A DNA stretch of 33,786 nucleotides from an uncultured bacterium (GCA_949299165.1 CASFZJ010000016.1:1-33786); one strand, 5' to 3'; numbered from the stretch's first letter, positions 9,830-19,175 are shown. Notes: a model not told the origin generated them from the letters alone. Program-made: numbers and translations.

Positions 9830-11190
9830 TTATTTATCAATTTTCTCGAAAAGATCCCAAATTAAAAACTTTAAGGCGTCTTTAGTATGAATGCAAAATC
9901 CTTCATCTAAGTCCCAAATAGAAGAACCATTTTCGCAAGCAGATAACGCACATCCACCACCGCAAATTGCAATCGCTTCACAATTTTTGCACTGAGGCAT
10001 AAAAAACAGCGAACGCTTATGCCGTTCTAAATATGTCGGATTTTTAGTACAATCAAAGTTTTCATCGCTAATATTGCTCACAAAAGTTTTTCTATTTGAT
10101 AAGTAACCATGACATAATCCAACTTCACCGTTTGGCGCGACTACAATTTGATTCCCACCTTCAGCACCACAATCATAAAAATGAATTACATGCTTGGTGA
10201 AAGCCTCAATTTTTCTCGTTATTCTATCCTCAGTAATGCCTTTTTCACGAAAATACTTAAAAGATTGAATTATAAATTCACTTGCTTCATTAAATATCCA
10301 TCTTTCACTTTAAAATTTTTGTCTGTATTTAATATGTTATAACCAATAGCTGGAATTTCATTTTCTTCAATGAAACTATAAATTTTATCTTTTTCTTCAA
10401 GAGCGTGTTCAGATAAAGTAATAGATAAACCAAATGGTGTTTTAGTCTTTTGAAGGCACCTCATACCTTTTATAATCGAATCATAAGCTAAAGTTCCATC
10501 ATGAAACACACGACAACTATTTGCTTTTTTTGTTGCTCCATCCAAAGAGATTGAAATTTGAATTCCCAAGTCTCTAAGTTCCGAAGCTTTTTCTTCTGTT
10601 ATAAATGAACCATTAGTAATCAAATCCATCGTGGTTTTTTGTGGTAGTTTACCTTCAAAAATATATTTCTTAATAATATTTGCGGCGTAAATCAAAACAT
10701 TATAATTCAATAAAGGCTCACCGCCATAAAAAATTATTGTTTTCTCATCTTCAAAATGATCCTTATTTTTATTAATTTGCTTAACAAAAAAATCAATAGC
10801 TTGTTTAGCTGTAGTCTCAGTCAAAACATTAGTTTTATTTTGATCCATGTTTCTTTCGATAAAACAATATGAACAATTAAAATTACATTTTTCAGTCAAA
10901 ATCAAATACATGATCGATATATACGGATCATCAATCGATTGTTGAATAGCTTCAAAAACCATTTCATCGTATTCTGGTGAATCAACTATTATTTTATTTT
11001 TTTCAAATAACTCAATAATAGGTTTTATATCATCATCAAGATTTTCAGCAAGACAAACCGAAACTAAGTATGAATCTATTTTTGAATCTAGATTACTTTT
11101 ATAATAAACTGGTATGTTTTTTAAAGAATTAAATCTTGCTACATAACCATTTTTTTCTGATTTATGAGCAAACTTAGATAAGCAGCCCAT
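9830..11190 (-). pseudogene. Radical SAM/SPASM peptide maturase, split by a one-base frameshift
   Basis: The first part (11190-10270) has an N-terminal region of about 90 residues that could bind a leader peptide, then the radical SAM cluster motif CxxxCxxC (C102, C106, C109 in EKCNFNCSYCF), the GGEP motif (FYGGEPLLN) and later core strands (LITNGSF, ISISLDGA). It stops early after KVKDGYLMKQVNL. In another frame the protein continues without a stop from about 10290 (NEASEFIIQSFKYFREKG) into a SPASM domain with CGAEGGNQ, LCHGYL, CKNC, CGGGC and FC motifs that would bind auxiliary iron-sulfur clusters. Adding one base near 10290-10297 (plus TTAAATA) gives an uninterrupted protein of about 453 residues, a usual size for this family. 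Such enzymes form thioether or other crosslinks in ribosomal peptides. It starts two bases after the cysteine-rich peptide gene. The break could be a true inactivating deletion or a sequencing error. Confidence 0.85.
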
Positions 11191-11192
11191 TA

Positions 11193-11423
11193 TTAATTAC
11201 CAAAAAATCCCTTTAATAAGTTTTTTTGGCTTAGGTCAATGTTGACGCCAAAATGACAGCGATAACGTCCAAGACAATCGACACATCCTCTACAAACTGG
11301 TCTGGAACAAGTATTAGGCTGACATCTACAGCGAGTAATACATCTGGTTACCAAATACTTGGCTTCGTTTTTGCTCATGGCAATGGAATCAAATTCATTT
11401 TGAGTAGCAACATAGTAAGTCAT
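11193..11423 (-). CDS. Cysteine-rich precursor peptide (candidate RiPP)
   Basis: This 76-residue peptide has a cysteine-free N-terminal part of 27 residues (MTYYVATQNEFDSIAMSKNE...) that would be the leader. Eight cysteines follow in 29 residues, at positions 28, 32, 34, 39, 44, 47, 50 and 56, and then a tail with CHFGVNIDLSQ and a C-terminal KGFFGN. I chose the ATG at 11423 because AAGGAG (11436-11441) lies upstream; an in-frame ATG at 11516 would add 31 residues across an eight-G tract and lacks a clear ribosome site. The radical SAM/SPASM gene begins two bases after the stop, so the two are probably translationally coupled. The pairing is typical of precursor and maturase, as in SCIFF-like or other Cys-rich peptide systems, but the cysteine pattern does not match a family I can name. 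The modification and activity are unknown. Confidence 0.78.
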   Translation of the reverse strand: MTYYVATQNEFDSIAMSKNEAKYLVTRCITRCRCQPNTCSRPVCRGCVDCLGRYRCHFGVNIDLSQKNLLKGFFGN

Positions 11424-11447
11424 AAATAAACTAATCTCCTTTTTAAA

Positions 11448-11476
11448 ATTATAACCCCCCCCACGAACTTTTTTAA
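11448..11476 (-). promoter_or_regulatory. Candidate promoter with a G8 tract in its spacer
   Basis: On the minus strand TTAAAA (11471-11476) and TATAAT (11448-11453) are 17 bases apart, and eight of the spacer bases are a run of G (plus C8, 11455-11462). The tract is striking in such A+T-rich DNA. A change in its length would change the spacer and so the promoter strength. The leader would be short, with the AAGGAG site almost at its 5' end, which weakens the case somewhat; the -35 box matches the consensus at four of six positions. Confidence 0.45.
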
Positions 11477-11546
11477 CATCAAAAAAGGCACCTGCAATAA
11501 AGATACCACTTACCATTAAATATACCCGTATATTTAAAGTTCTTAC

Positions 11547-12278
11547 CTATGTCCTGATTTCACTCATCTCCTCAATGAGTCTTCTTACATCACTATTTTC
11601 TCTATCTTTCTTCTTGCTTCCCAAATATCTTTTTAAACCTTTTAACACTGCTTCATGATAACGATGTTTCTTGAAAGGATAGAATTCAATTAAATCATTA
11701 ATGTTTCCATTGAATGCACATAAAAAGTTAACTATTTCATCATTAATTTCTTTGTTTAAATAATCATCACTAATAATCGTTATAGCAAAGTAAGCAAACT
11801 CTTTCGAAAAAGAGATATCTTCTTCAAAGTTGCTCAAATAATCTATCAAACGACCTTCGTCTATTTCACAATAGTTTTCATCGTATTCATCATAAGTTTT
11901 TAATTCTACTTCTAAATCAGACAATCTTTCTATTAAATCAAGAATTGCTTTTCTTTGAGAAGTATCGAGTATTCTTTTAAACTTATTAACCATGTTTTTG
12001 AGATTAAGAATAATTAAATGGTCATTTCTTTCGATAATTGAATCGCTTGTCCAATATTCTCTATTGTCTACTTGGCTTAAATAAATTTCTCCTTCTTCGA
12101 TTTTAGTTAAATACTCATCGTATGCTTTTACTATTTCTTTAGCACTTTCTTCACTAAATAAGAATAGTTCTCTTAAATTATCTTTTGCATTATCGTTACT
12201 AGCTAATGTTAATATAACTTCGTCCTTTTCTTCTTCCGTTAATGTTTTTAAATAATACTTTAATTCTTCTTGCTCCAT
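11547..12278 (-). CDS. Acidic helical orphan protein upstream of the peptide gene
   Basis: This 243-residue protein is strongly acidic and seems all-helical, with many Glu/Asp and Leu/Ile residues; the last 35 residues are basic (KGLKRYLGSKKKDRENSDVRR). There is no signal peptide, membrane segment or metal motif, and only two cysteines. I do not recognise a family; a HEAT-like or other helical scaffold is possible. The ATG at 12278 has AAAGGAA as ribosome site and a TATACT -10 box at 12298-12303. It ends 123 bases before the precursor start, on the same strand, so it may belong to the peptide locus (for example as an immunity or regulatory factor), but the peptide gene appears to have its own promoter. 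The function is unknown. Confidence 0.7.
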   Translation of the reverse strand: MEQEELKYYLKTLTEEEKDEVILTLASNDNAKDNLRELFLFSEESAKEIVKAYDEYLTKIEEGEIYLSQVDNREYWTSDSIIERNDHLIILNLKNMVNKFKRILDTSQRKAILDLIERLSDLEVELKTYDEYDENYCEIDEGRLIDYLSNFEEDISFSKEFAYFAITIISDDYLNKEINDEIVNFLCAFNGNINDLIEFYPFKKHRYHEAVLKGLKRYLGSKKKDRENSDVRRLIEEMSEIRT

Positions 12279-12669
12279 AAAAAGATTCCTTTAATTAAGT
12301 ATACATAAAGCGAGCACGCGTTAATAACTAGAAAGAACAATCTTCGCATATAAAATAAGAAAAATATGTTAGGTTTTCGCTTTAGATTTCTTAGGAAATT
12401 AGGAAATTTAATATCAAAATTTTATTGCAATTAAATCAAAATCTCTGCAAAACTAAAGTTTTTTTGAAATTTTGGTCAAGAAAATTTTCAAACTGATTCA
12501 ATAATTTTTAGACTAAACCAGCACCTTTACTAAAAGAATTATTTAGAGTTTGAATAGAGATAGTTTTTTAATTTTCAGCGAATCACTCACTTATCATTTA
12601 TTATCTTTGTACTAAAATTAAGGAATTTTCTTTTTAACAAATTATTGAAAATAATTTAAAATAGAACGC
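12279..12669. other. Divergent intergenic region, 391 bases
   Basis: This region lies between the acidic orphan (minus) and the PfoR-like gene (plus). It holds the TATACT box and AAAGGAA site of the minus gene near its left end and the TTAACA/TAAAAT promoter of the plus gene at its right end. The roughly 300 bases between are A+T-rich, with short direct repeats such as TTAGGAAATTAGGAAATTT (12391-12409), and no gene that I can support. Confidence 0.55.
12634..12662 (+). promoter_or_regulatory. Promoter of the PfoR-like gene (leaderless type)
   Basis: TTAACA (12634-12639), a 17-base spacer and TAAAAT (12657-12662) lie just before the ATG at 12670. Only seven bases separate the -10 box from the ATG and there is no Shine-Dalgarno site, so transcription should begin at or next to the start codon. 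Confidence 0.65.
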
Positions 12670-13725
12670 ATGAAAAAAGTAATTGATTTTATTAGCAAAA
12701 CAAGTAGCGGAATGGCAATGGGCTTATTCGCTACATTAATTATTGGTTCGATCTTCAAACAACTATTTAGTTTTGGGGATGGATGGCAAGTTGGAATTGA
12801 TCTAGCAACAATTCTTATGAATTTAATAGGAGTAGGTATTGCTCTTGGTGTTGCTATTTCAATGAATAAAAACCTCACTACTCTTGAGATTGCATCAGTT
12901 ATTGCAATAGGAGCAATCGCTTCTAGTTTAAATCTAGCAAGTTATGATAATCCTATTCCTACTGTCTCAATAAATGGCGGAAGTAAAAACCCACTACTTA
13001 TCTACATTGCAGTTATTGGTAGTATCTTTTTAGCAAAGTTAATCCTAAAAAAGAAAACTCCTATCGATATTTTACTTGTTCCAATAGTTTATGTTGTTAT
13101 AGGAACAATCTTAAGTTTTGGATTTTTATATCCTTGTTATTACATCATCTTTGGAATTCAAAAATTAATTGAAGTTTCAATGCCTCTTATCCCAGAGTTA
13201 ATGTCAATTATTATTTCGGTTATTATGGGAATGGTTCTTACTATGCCAATTAGTAGTGTTGCAGTTTGTATTGCTATTGATATTGGAAGTTATCCTCTTG
13301 CAGCTGGTGCTGCTTTAATTGGTTGCACCGCTCAAATGATTGGTTTTGCTGCAATGTCATTTAGAGCTAAAAATAGTATTGGTAAATCAATTGGGGTTGG
13401 AATTGGTACAAGTATGCTTTATTGGCCAAATATCATTAAAAAACCTATTATTTGGCTCCCAACGATTCTAGCTAGTTTCATTTTAGGGCCAATTGGGGTT
13501 TGTTTATTAAACACAATGGGCACAAGCGCTGGAGCAGGAATGGGCTCTTGTGGACTTGTTGGACAACTTTCTTCAATGGAAGTTATGGGATACACAAATT
13601 ACGAAACATATGTTTCAATCTTTGTTATTCAAATCTTTGGTAGTATCGTATTAACTTTGCTTTTTGACTATATCTTAAAAGATGTTTTAAAACTCTACAC
13701 CAACGAAGATTTAAAACTAGCATAA
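12670..13725 (+). CDS. PfoR/PTS_EIIC_2-type multispan membrane protein
   Basis: This 351-residue membrane protein has about nine or ten hydrophobic segments and conserved glycine-rich loops, including AQMIGFAAMSFRAKN and MGTSAGAGMGSCGLVGQ. These resemble the PTS_EIIC_2 family (Pfam PF13303), which includes the PfoR protein described as a regulator of perfringolysin O in Clostridium perfringens. Members look like a PTS IIC permease but usually lack IIA and IIB partners, and none is encoded nearby, so the substrate and even a transport role are uncertain. The start at 12670 follows a strong -10 box at leaderless spacing. The gene is monocistronic; it ends five bases from the convergent antitoxin gene, with no obvious terminator between them. 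Confidence 0.75.
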   Translation: MKKVIDFISKTSSGMAMGLFATLIIGSIFKQLFSFGDGWQVGIDLATILMNLIGVGIALGVAISMNKNLTTLEIASVIAIGAIASSLNLASYDNPIPTVSINGGSKNPLLIYIAVIGSIFLAKLILKKKTPIDILLVPIVYVVIGTILSFGFLYPCYYIIFGIQKLIEVSMPLIPELMSIIISVIMGMVLTMPISSVAVCIAIDIGSYPLAAGAALIGCTAQMIGFAAMSFRAKNSIGKSIGVGIGTSMLYWPNIIKKPIIWLPTILASFILGPIGVCLLNTMGTSAGAGMGSCGLVGQLSSMEVMGYTNYETYVSIFVIQIFGSIVLTLLFDYILKDVLKLYTNEDLKLA

Positions 13726-13730
13726 ATATA

Positions 13731-14768
13731 CTAAAAGAATAGTTCTTCGCTTTTGAAATAGTGAAGATAATCATTTATTGAAGGATTATCGTAAACATTA
13801 AATTTTCTACGATATATTTCAGCAACTAGCCCAATAGTTACTTCTTTAAAATCAGCTACATCATAGATTGAGTTTAAACTTGTTTTTCTTAATGTTTTAA
13901 AACCATCTTCGCCAATAAATTGATATATCGCTTCTTTATCAATCTCTTTTTCGTATTCTTCATCTTCTACACTAATCTTTTTATTACCTAAATCCTTATT
14001 AAATATATGAAGACATTCGTGCATTAAAGATAAAGAAAGATTTTCGGTAAGTTTAAATAAATCGCTAATAAATATATAAATATGATTTTCTTCATCAATG
14101 TATGTCACTGCTTTAATTCTTGAATTAGGTATGTTTTTTCTAATAAAGAAATTTATTCCACACTTATTAGCAAACATTTTAAAGTTTTCGATTAACAAAC
14201 CTACATCACTTGTATTTAAGAGTTCTCGTAAATCTTTAAAAGAGTCATAGAAAACTTCTTCGTTAAAATCTAAAACTACTTTCTCATTTTTATAATCATA
14301 TAATGCAGAATTAATCCAAATTTCACTTATTTTGTTGTCGCTTTTTTTAGCTTTAGAAAAATAGGCGTAATTAGAAAATTTTGAAGAAATAGTTAAGTTT
14401 TGAAGGTTTTTTAAACCAAAAGTTGCTTTTGCTTTCTCCAATTTTTCAATTTTTGAATCATCTTCATATAACCAATCAAGTTTAAAAAATTTTATAACAT
14501 TGTTGATGCTTTTTAGTTCGTTTTCTCTTTTGAAGCGTTCAAGTGAGTCCCAATAATTTCGTTCGTATTTATATAGAAGATCAATATCAAAATCTGGCCA
14601 CAATTCTTTAATACCTTCTACTAAATCAAAGTTAAGTTTACTTTCTCCATTTAAAAAGCGATAAACCGATCTCTCAGATAAATTTGATGCTTTTGCTAAA
14701 TCGCTAATACTTACATTTTCACTATTCATGAATTCTTTGATGAATTCACCAGTTGAATAATTAATCAT
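13731..14768 (-). CDS. HigA-type antitoxin fused to ImmA/IrrE metallopeptidase domain
   Basis: This 345-residue protein has two parts. Residues 1 to about 60 form an XRE-type helix-turn-helix (ISDLAKASNLSERSVYRFLNG). The remainder contains an ImmA/IrrE-like zinc peptidase region with HECLH at 250-254 (the HExxH motif) and hydrophobic strands around it. It lies 14 bases after the HigB-like toxin gene with an AAGGAG ribosome site, so the order is toxin first and antitoxin second, as in higBA systems. The HTH domain should bind the palindrome upstream of the toxin and repress the operon; the peptidase-like domain is known in several antitoxins of this class and in phage-repressor-cleaving ImmA proteins. 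Whether it is catalytically active is unknown. Confidence 0.82.
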   Translation of the reverse strand: MINYSTGEFIKEFMNSENVSISDLAKASNLSERSVYRFLNGESKLNFDLVEGIKELWPDFDIDLLYKYERNYWDSLERFKRENELKSINNVIKFFKLDWLYEDDSKIEKLEKAKATFGLKNLQNLTISSKFSNYAYFSKAKKSDNKISEIWINSALYDYKNEKVVLDFNEEVFYDSFKDLRELLNTSDVGLLIENFKMFANKCGINFFIRKNIPNSRIKAVTYIDEENHIYIFISDLFKLTENLSLSLMHECLHIFNKDLGNKKISVEDEEYEKEIDKEAIYQFIGEDGFKTLRKTSLNSIYDVADFKEVTIGLVAEIYRRKFNVYDNPSINDYLHYFKSEELFF

Positions 14769-14782
14769 ACTTTATCGTCTCC

Positions 14783-15088
14783 TTAATGGTAATCTATAAT
14801 GTCATAAATCTCGACTGAATCAATTTTCTTAAGGTCTTCTTCGCCTTTTAAATCTTTAATAATCATTCGATAATTTCTGTTTAAATCTAACGAATACAAA
14901 CCGGCGTAGTCTCCGCTTAATTTATGTCTCCTAAATGGTGGAGAATGAGATATTTCAGACAAGTTCTCAACCATTTTTAAAACATCAAGAAGAATAATTA
15001 CAGTTTTATAAACGTTGCCAAAATTCTTCTTGATTAAATTGTTTGAGCCAAGTTTCTTTTCCAATTTATTGGAATATTTTATCTGCAT
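14783..15088 (-). CDS. higB: HigB-like toxin (RelE/ParE superfamily mRNA interferase)
   Basis: This 101-residue protein resembles the HigB/proteic-killer toxins of the RelE superfamily. The pattern LSGDYAGLYSLDLNRNYRMII matches their central strands, with conserved Arg residues (RRHKL, NYRM) and a C-terminal VEIYDIIDYH strand. The family cleaves ribosome-bound mRNA, stopping translation unless neutralised by the antitoxin. It is first in a two-gene operon with the HigA-ImmA fusion gene. TTGACA, 16 bases and TAGAAT precede the ATG, with only six bases between the -10 box and the ATG and no Shine-Dalgarno site, so the mRNA is probably leaderless. The promoter overlaps a palindrome, which suggests autoregulation. 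Confidence 0.82.
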   Translation of the reverse strand: MQIKYSNKLEKKLGSNNLIKKNFGNVYKTVIILLDVLKMVENLSEISHSPPFRRHKLSGDYAGLYSLDLNRNYRMIIKDLKGEEDLKKIDSVEIYDIIDYH

Positions 15089-15094
15089 ATCAAT

Positions 15095-15123
15095 ATTCTA
15101 TATTTTTGACAAAAAATGTCAAA
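15095..15123 (-). promoter_or_regulatory. higBA promoter with overlapping palindromic operator
   Basis: On the minus strand TTGACA (15117-15122), a 16-base spacer and TAGAAT (15095-15100) form a near-consensus promoter ending six bases before the toxin ATG. The perfect inverted repeat TTTGACA-N5-TGTCAAA (15105-15123) covers the -35 box and half of the spacer. This is where a HigA-type repressor would be expected to bind. The same 81-bp region also carries the start of the divergent Beta-protein-like gene, so both could be controlled. Confidence 0.75.
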
Positions 15124-15157
15124 CATTATTTTATTAGAAAATTAAATTTTTTTATTT

Positions 15158-15163
15158 TAAAAT
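15158..15163 (+). promoter_or_regulatory. -10 box of the Beta-protein-like gene (leaderless type)
   Basis: TAAAAT ends six bases before the ATG at 15170. A weak -35 candidate, TAGAAA, lies 17 bases further upstream (15135-15140). There is no Shine-Dalgarno site. Confidence 0.5.
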
Positions 15164-15169
15164 GGATTC

Positions 15170-16108
15170 ATGAAATTTATAGCTGTTTTAAAAACTAAGT
15201 TTGCAGAACTAGAAGCACTTCCCTACATTCAAAAATTCGATAATATAATTCCATATTTCGAAATTACTAATATAGATTGTTTTAGAAGATTTCAATCTGA
15301 TTTAGGTAATAATTATTTTTACGAATTCCGTGAAAACTTTGAAGAAAATTGTGAAAAAATAATCGATATTTGCAAGGATTTTAATGGAAACATAGTTCTC
15401 AAACAAGAAAAAAATAACGAAAATACAATAGAAAAAATACTACTTTTTGATAAAATTTCCTGGAAAAATTTTGGTTTAAAAATTAAAATAAGTAACATTT
15501 TAAATCTCGTGAAAAGCTGTGAAAACTTTTCTTTTAAACATTTGAAATACTTATTTGTTGATTGCGGAGATAATTCATTTAAAGCGACTCACTTCATTTT
15601 AAACGAACTCGCTAACATTAAAACAAACTTTGATATCTGCATATTAAGCAAAGACAGAATCAGTTCAAGCAACAATGAATTTATCTCTTCTCCACACTCT
15701 TTTTTAGATCTTTCATATATTAAAAATCTCATAAACAGTCCTTTAAATAAATTTTCAGGATATGGAAATTATCTATCAATGAAAGATGAGTTCACTGAAC
15801 CTGAAAAAGAATATATTTCACCTCTCAAAAACACAGTTGCTTATCTTCTTTTAGTTAATTTAATTGATAATGAAGTAAACATTTTTGCGAATGATGAAAC
15901 ACATGGAAAATTCAACGTTGCTTATAGTGCATTATATAAGGATTTTAATAACGCTTATAAAGAAAAAATACTGGATATCTTAAGTAAATATCCAGTATCA
16001 AGTGCCTATTTTGAATCGATAACCCTGCAAAAACCTTATATAAAACGAGTTTTTGCTCTTCAAATTATCTTTTACGCAGAGAATATAAATAAGCTTTTAG
16101 ATAACTAA
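15170..16108 (+). CDS. Beta-protein-like (PF14350-type) protein next to the toxin-antitoxin pair
   Basis: The N-terminus of this 312-residue protein, FIAVLKTKFAELEALPYI followed by IIPYFEI, fits the pattern of the 'Beta protein' family (Pfam PF14350: hydrophobic-P-hydrophobic-L-K-x-K-x-x-E-x-x-AL, then IxPxxEI). The late FSGYGNYLSMKDEF segment resembles the conserved GDYG region. These proteins occur in prophages and next to toxin-antitoxin or defence genes; their biochemical role is not established. It is divergent from higB across 81 bases with a shared palindrome, which links it to that module. Its 3' end overlaps the stop codon of the convergent ATP-grasp gene by three bases, and an 11-bp inverted repeat inside its last 50 codons probably terminates the opposite operon. 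The family assignment is moderately sure. Confidence 0.6.
   Translation: MKFIAVLKTKFAELEALPYIQKFDNIIPYFEITNIDCFRRFQSDLGNNYFYEFRENFEENCEKIIDICKDFNGNIVLKQEKNNENTIEKILLFDKISWKNFGLKIKISNILNLVKSCENFSFKHLKYLFVDCGDNSFKATHFILNELANIKTNFDICILSKDRISSSNNEFISSPHSFLDLSYIKNLINSPLNKFSGYGNYLSMKDEFTEPEKEYISPLKNTVAYLLLVNLIDNEVNIFANDETHGKFNVAYSALYKDFNNAYKEKILDILSKYPVSSAYFESITLQKPYIKRVFALQIIFYAENINKLLDN
15963..15998 (-). terminator. Terminator of the mscS-atp operon inside the opposite gene
   Basis: ATACTGGATAT (15968-15978) and ATATCCAGTAT (15988-15998) are perfect 11-bp arms with a nine-base loop. Read on the minus strand the hairpin is followed by TTTTTTC, a standard Rho-independent arrangement, about 107 bases past the stop codon of the last operon gene. 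On the plus strand it is coding sequence and has no following T tract, so it acts in one direction. Confidence 0.75.
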
Positions 16109-17316
16109 TTCTTATTTTCTTCTACTTTTTCTCTAACAAATTTATCAAAAGTAAATACTTCTTCAAGTGTTAAGAATTTTGCCATGACGAAGGTATCTCC
16201 CATATCATCACGCAAAACTTTTGGATAAGTTCCATAATAACAAACGTTATTATGATATTTAGTTAAAATTTCATCTAATGGATGGACATATTTATACTTA
16301 TTTCTTCTGCTACATGCACAAGCATAATATTTTGTATAAGTCATGTCTTCTCTATTTTCGTTATATGCGATACTATCTGCAAAGATTTCATAACAGTTAG
16401 TAGAGTTAGCATAGTTTATTAAATCTGGTGTATAAGCGCCAGCTGGTCTCATATTTGCTTCAAGAGGAACAATTGTGCCTTTTTTACCAAGATATTTGTG
16501 ATCAGTGTTTAAAACAAACCATTCAAGATGGAAGAATCTATTTCTAACATCGAATGATTTAATAGCTCTTTTTCCCATTTCAAGCAAATCATCATCAATT
16601 TTTGGAACACAATAATACATATCATCAAGTTCATTTTCGACAATCGTTGAATTATCAACTTCAAATACGTTAGATGTAGCAAAAATTACATTTGCTTCAC
16701 TATCACTAATTCCATCAAAAGAAATAATTTTTCCATCAACATATTCTTCCATGATGTATGATTTGCTTGAATCTTTCTTTTCAAACCAAACTTTTAAATC
16801 TTCATCATTTTTAATTTTGTGAGCGTCTTGGGCACCAACGCCATTATCTGGTTTAACAAAAACCGGATAATCTACTTCTTTTACAAATTTTTCAGCATTT
16901 TCAAGTGTATCAACAAGAATATAACGAGCGCATTTTAAACCAGCTGCTTCATAATATTTCTTTTGAAGTGATTTCAATTTGTATTTTTCAATATCGTTAA
17001 GTGTAGGCCCAGTGGTAATCCCAAACTCACTTCTTAAACGAGCATCTTTTTCGAGCCAATATTCATTATTACTCTCTAAATAGTCAATTTTGCCATATTT
17101 ATCTTCAAAATATTTAACTGCTCTTTTTTCGTTTTCATAATCATCCATATTGGTGCAGCAATAATATTCATCAAGAGCAAAACGACACTCTTCACTTAAT
17201 TCATTATATGGTGCATCCCCAATCCCTAAAACTCTAAAACCTCTATTTTTTAAAGCTAAGCAGAATCTCCAATAACTTGAAGGAAAATGTGGAGATATAA
17301 AAACAAAATTCTTCAT
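16105..17316 (-). CDS. ATP-grasp ligase (carbamoyl-phosphate-synthase-like)
   Basis: This 403-residue protein has an ATP-grasp fold: an N-terminal Rossmann-like domain (FVFISPHFPSSYWRFCLALKNRGFRVLGIG), then the lysine/glycine ATP-binding region (YPVFVKPDNGVGAQDAHKI), the hinge MEEYVDGK, and metal-binding motifs HLEWFV and PLEANMRPAG. Such enzymes join a carboxylate to an amine or thiol through an acyl-phosphate. The substrate cannot be read from the sequence; stand-alone members of this type occur in amino-acid ligation and small-molecule synthesis. It starts 25 bases after atpC on the same strand with a GA-rich ribosome site (GTGAGGGTCGGGAATC), so it is probably co-transcribed with the ATP synthase genes. 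This is not a usual atp operon member. Confidence 0.8.
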   Translation of the reverse strand: MKNFVFISPHFPSSYWRFCLALKNRGFRVLGIGDAPYNELSEECRFALDEYYCCTNMDDYENEKRAVKYFEDKYGKIDYLESNNEYWLEKDARLRSEFGITTGPTLNDIEKYKLKSLQKKYYEAAGLKCARYILVDTLENAEKFVKEVDYPVFVKPDNGVGAQDAHKIKNDEDLKVWFEKKDSSKSYIMEEYVDGKIISFDGISDSEANVIFATSNVFEVDNSTIVENELDDMYYCVPKIDDDLLEMGKRAIKSFDVRNRFFHLEWFVLNTDHKYLGKKGTIVPLEANMRPAGAYTPDLINYANSTNCYEIFADSIAYNENREDMTYTKYYACACSRRNKYKYVHPLDEILTKYHNNVCYYGTYPKVLRDDMGDTFVMAKFLTLEEVFTFDKFVREKVEENKN

Positions 17317-17341
17317 GATTCCCGACCCTCACTTATTTATT

Positions 17342-19175
<1,834 letters not shown>

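Noticed and set aside
10270-10300. Programmed -1 frameshift in the radical SAM gene
   Set aside because: No slippery heptamer is present at the frame change, and the shifted product is simply the normal family length, so an indel is the simpler reading.
11193-11516. Longer 107-residue form of the cysteine-rich peptide
   Set aside because: The ATG at 11516 lacks a ribosome site, and the added 31 residues cross the G8 tract and a good -10 box; AAGGAG supports the internal start at 11423.
13726-13760. Terminator between the PfoR-like gene and the antitoxin gene
   Set aside because: Only AAGAA-TAG-TTCTT pairing is present, too weak to call.
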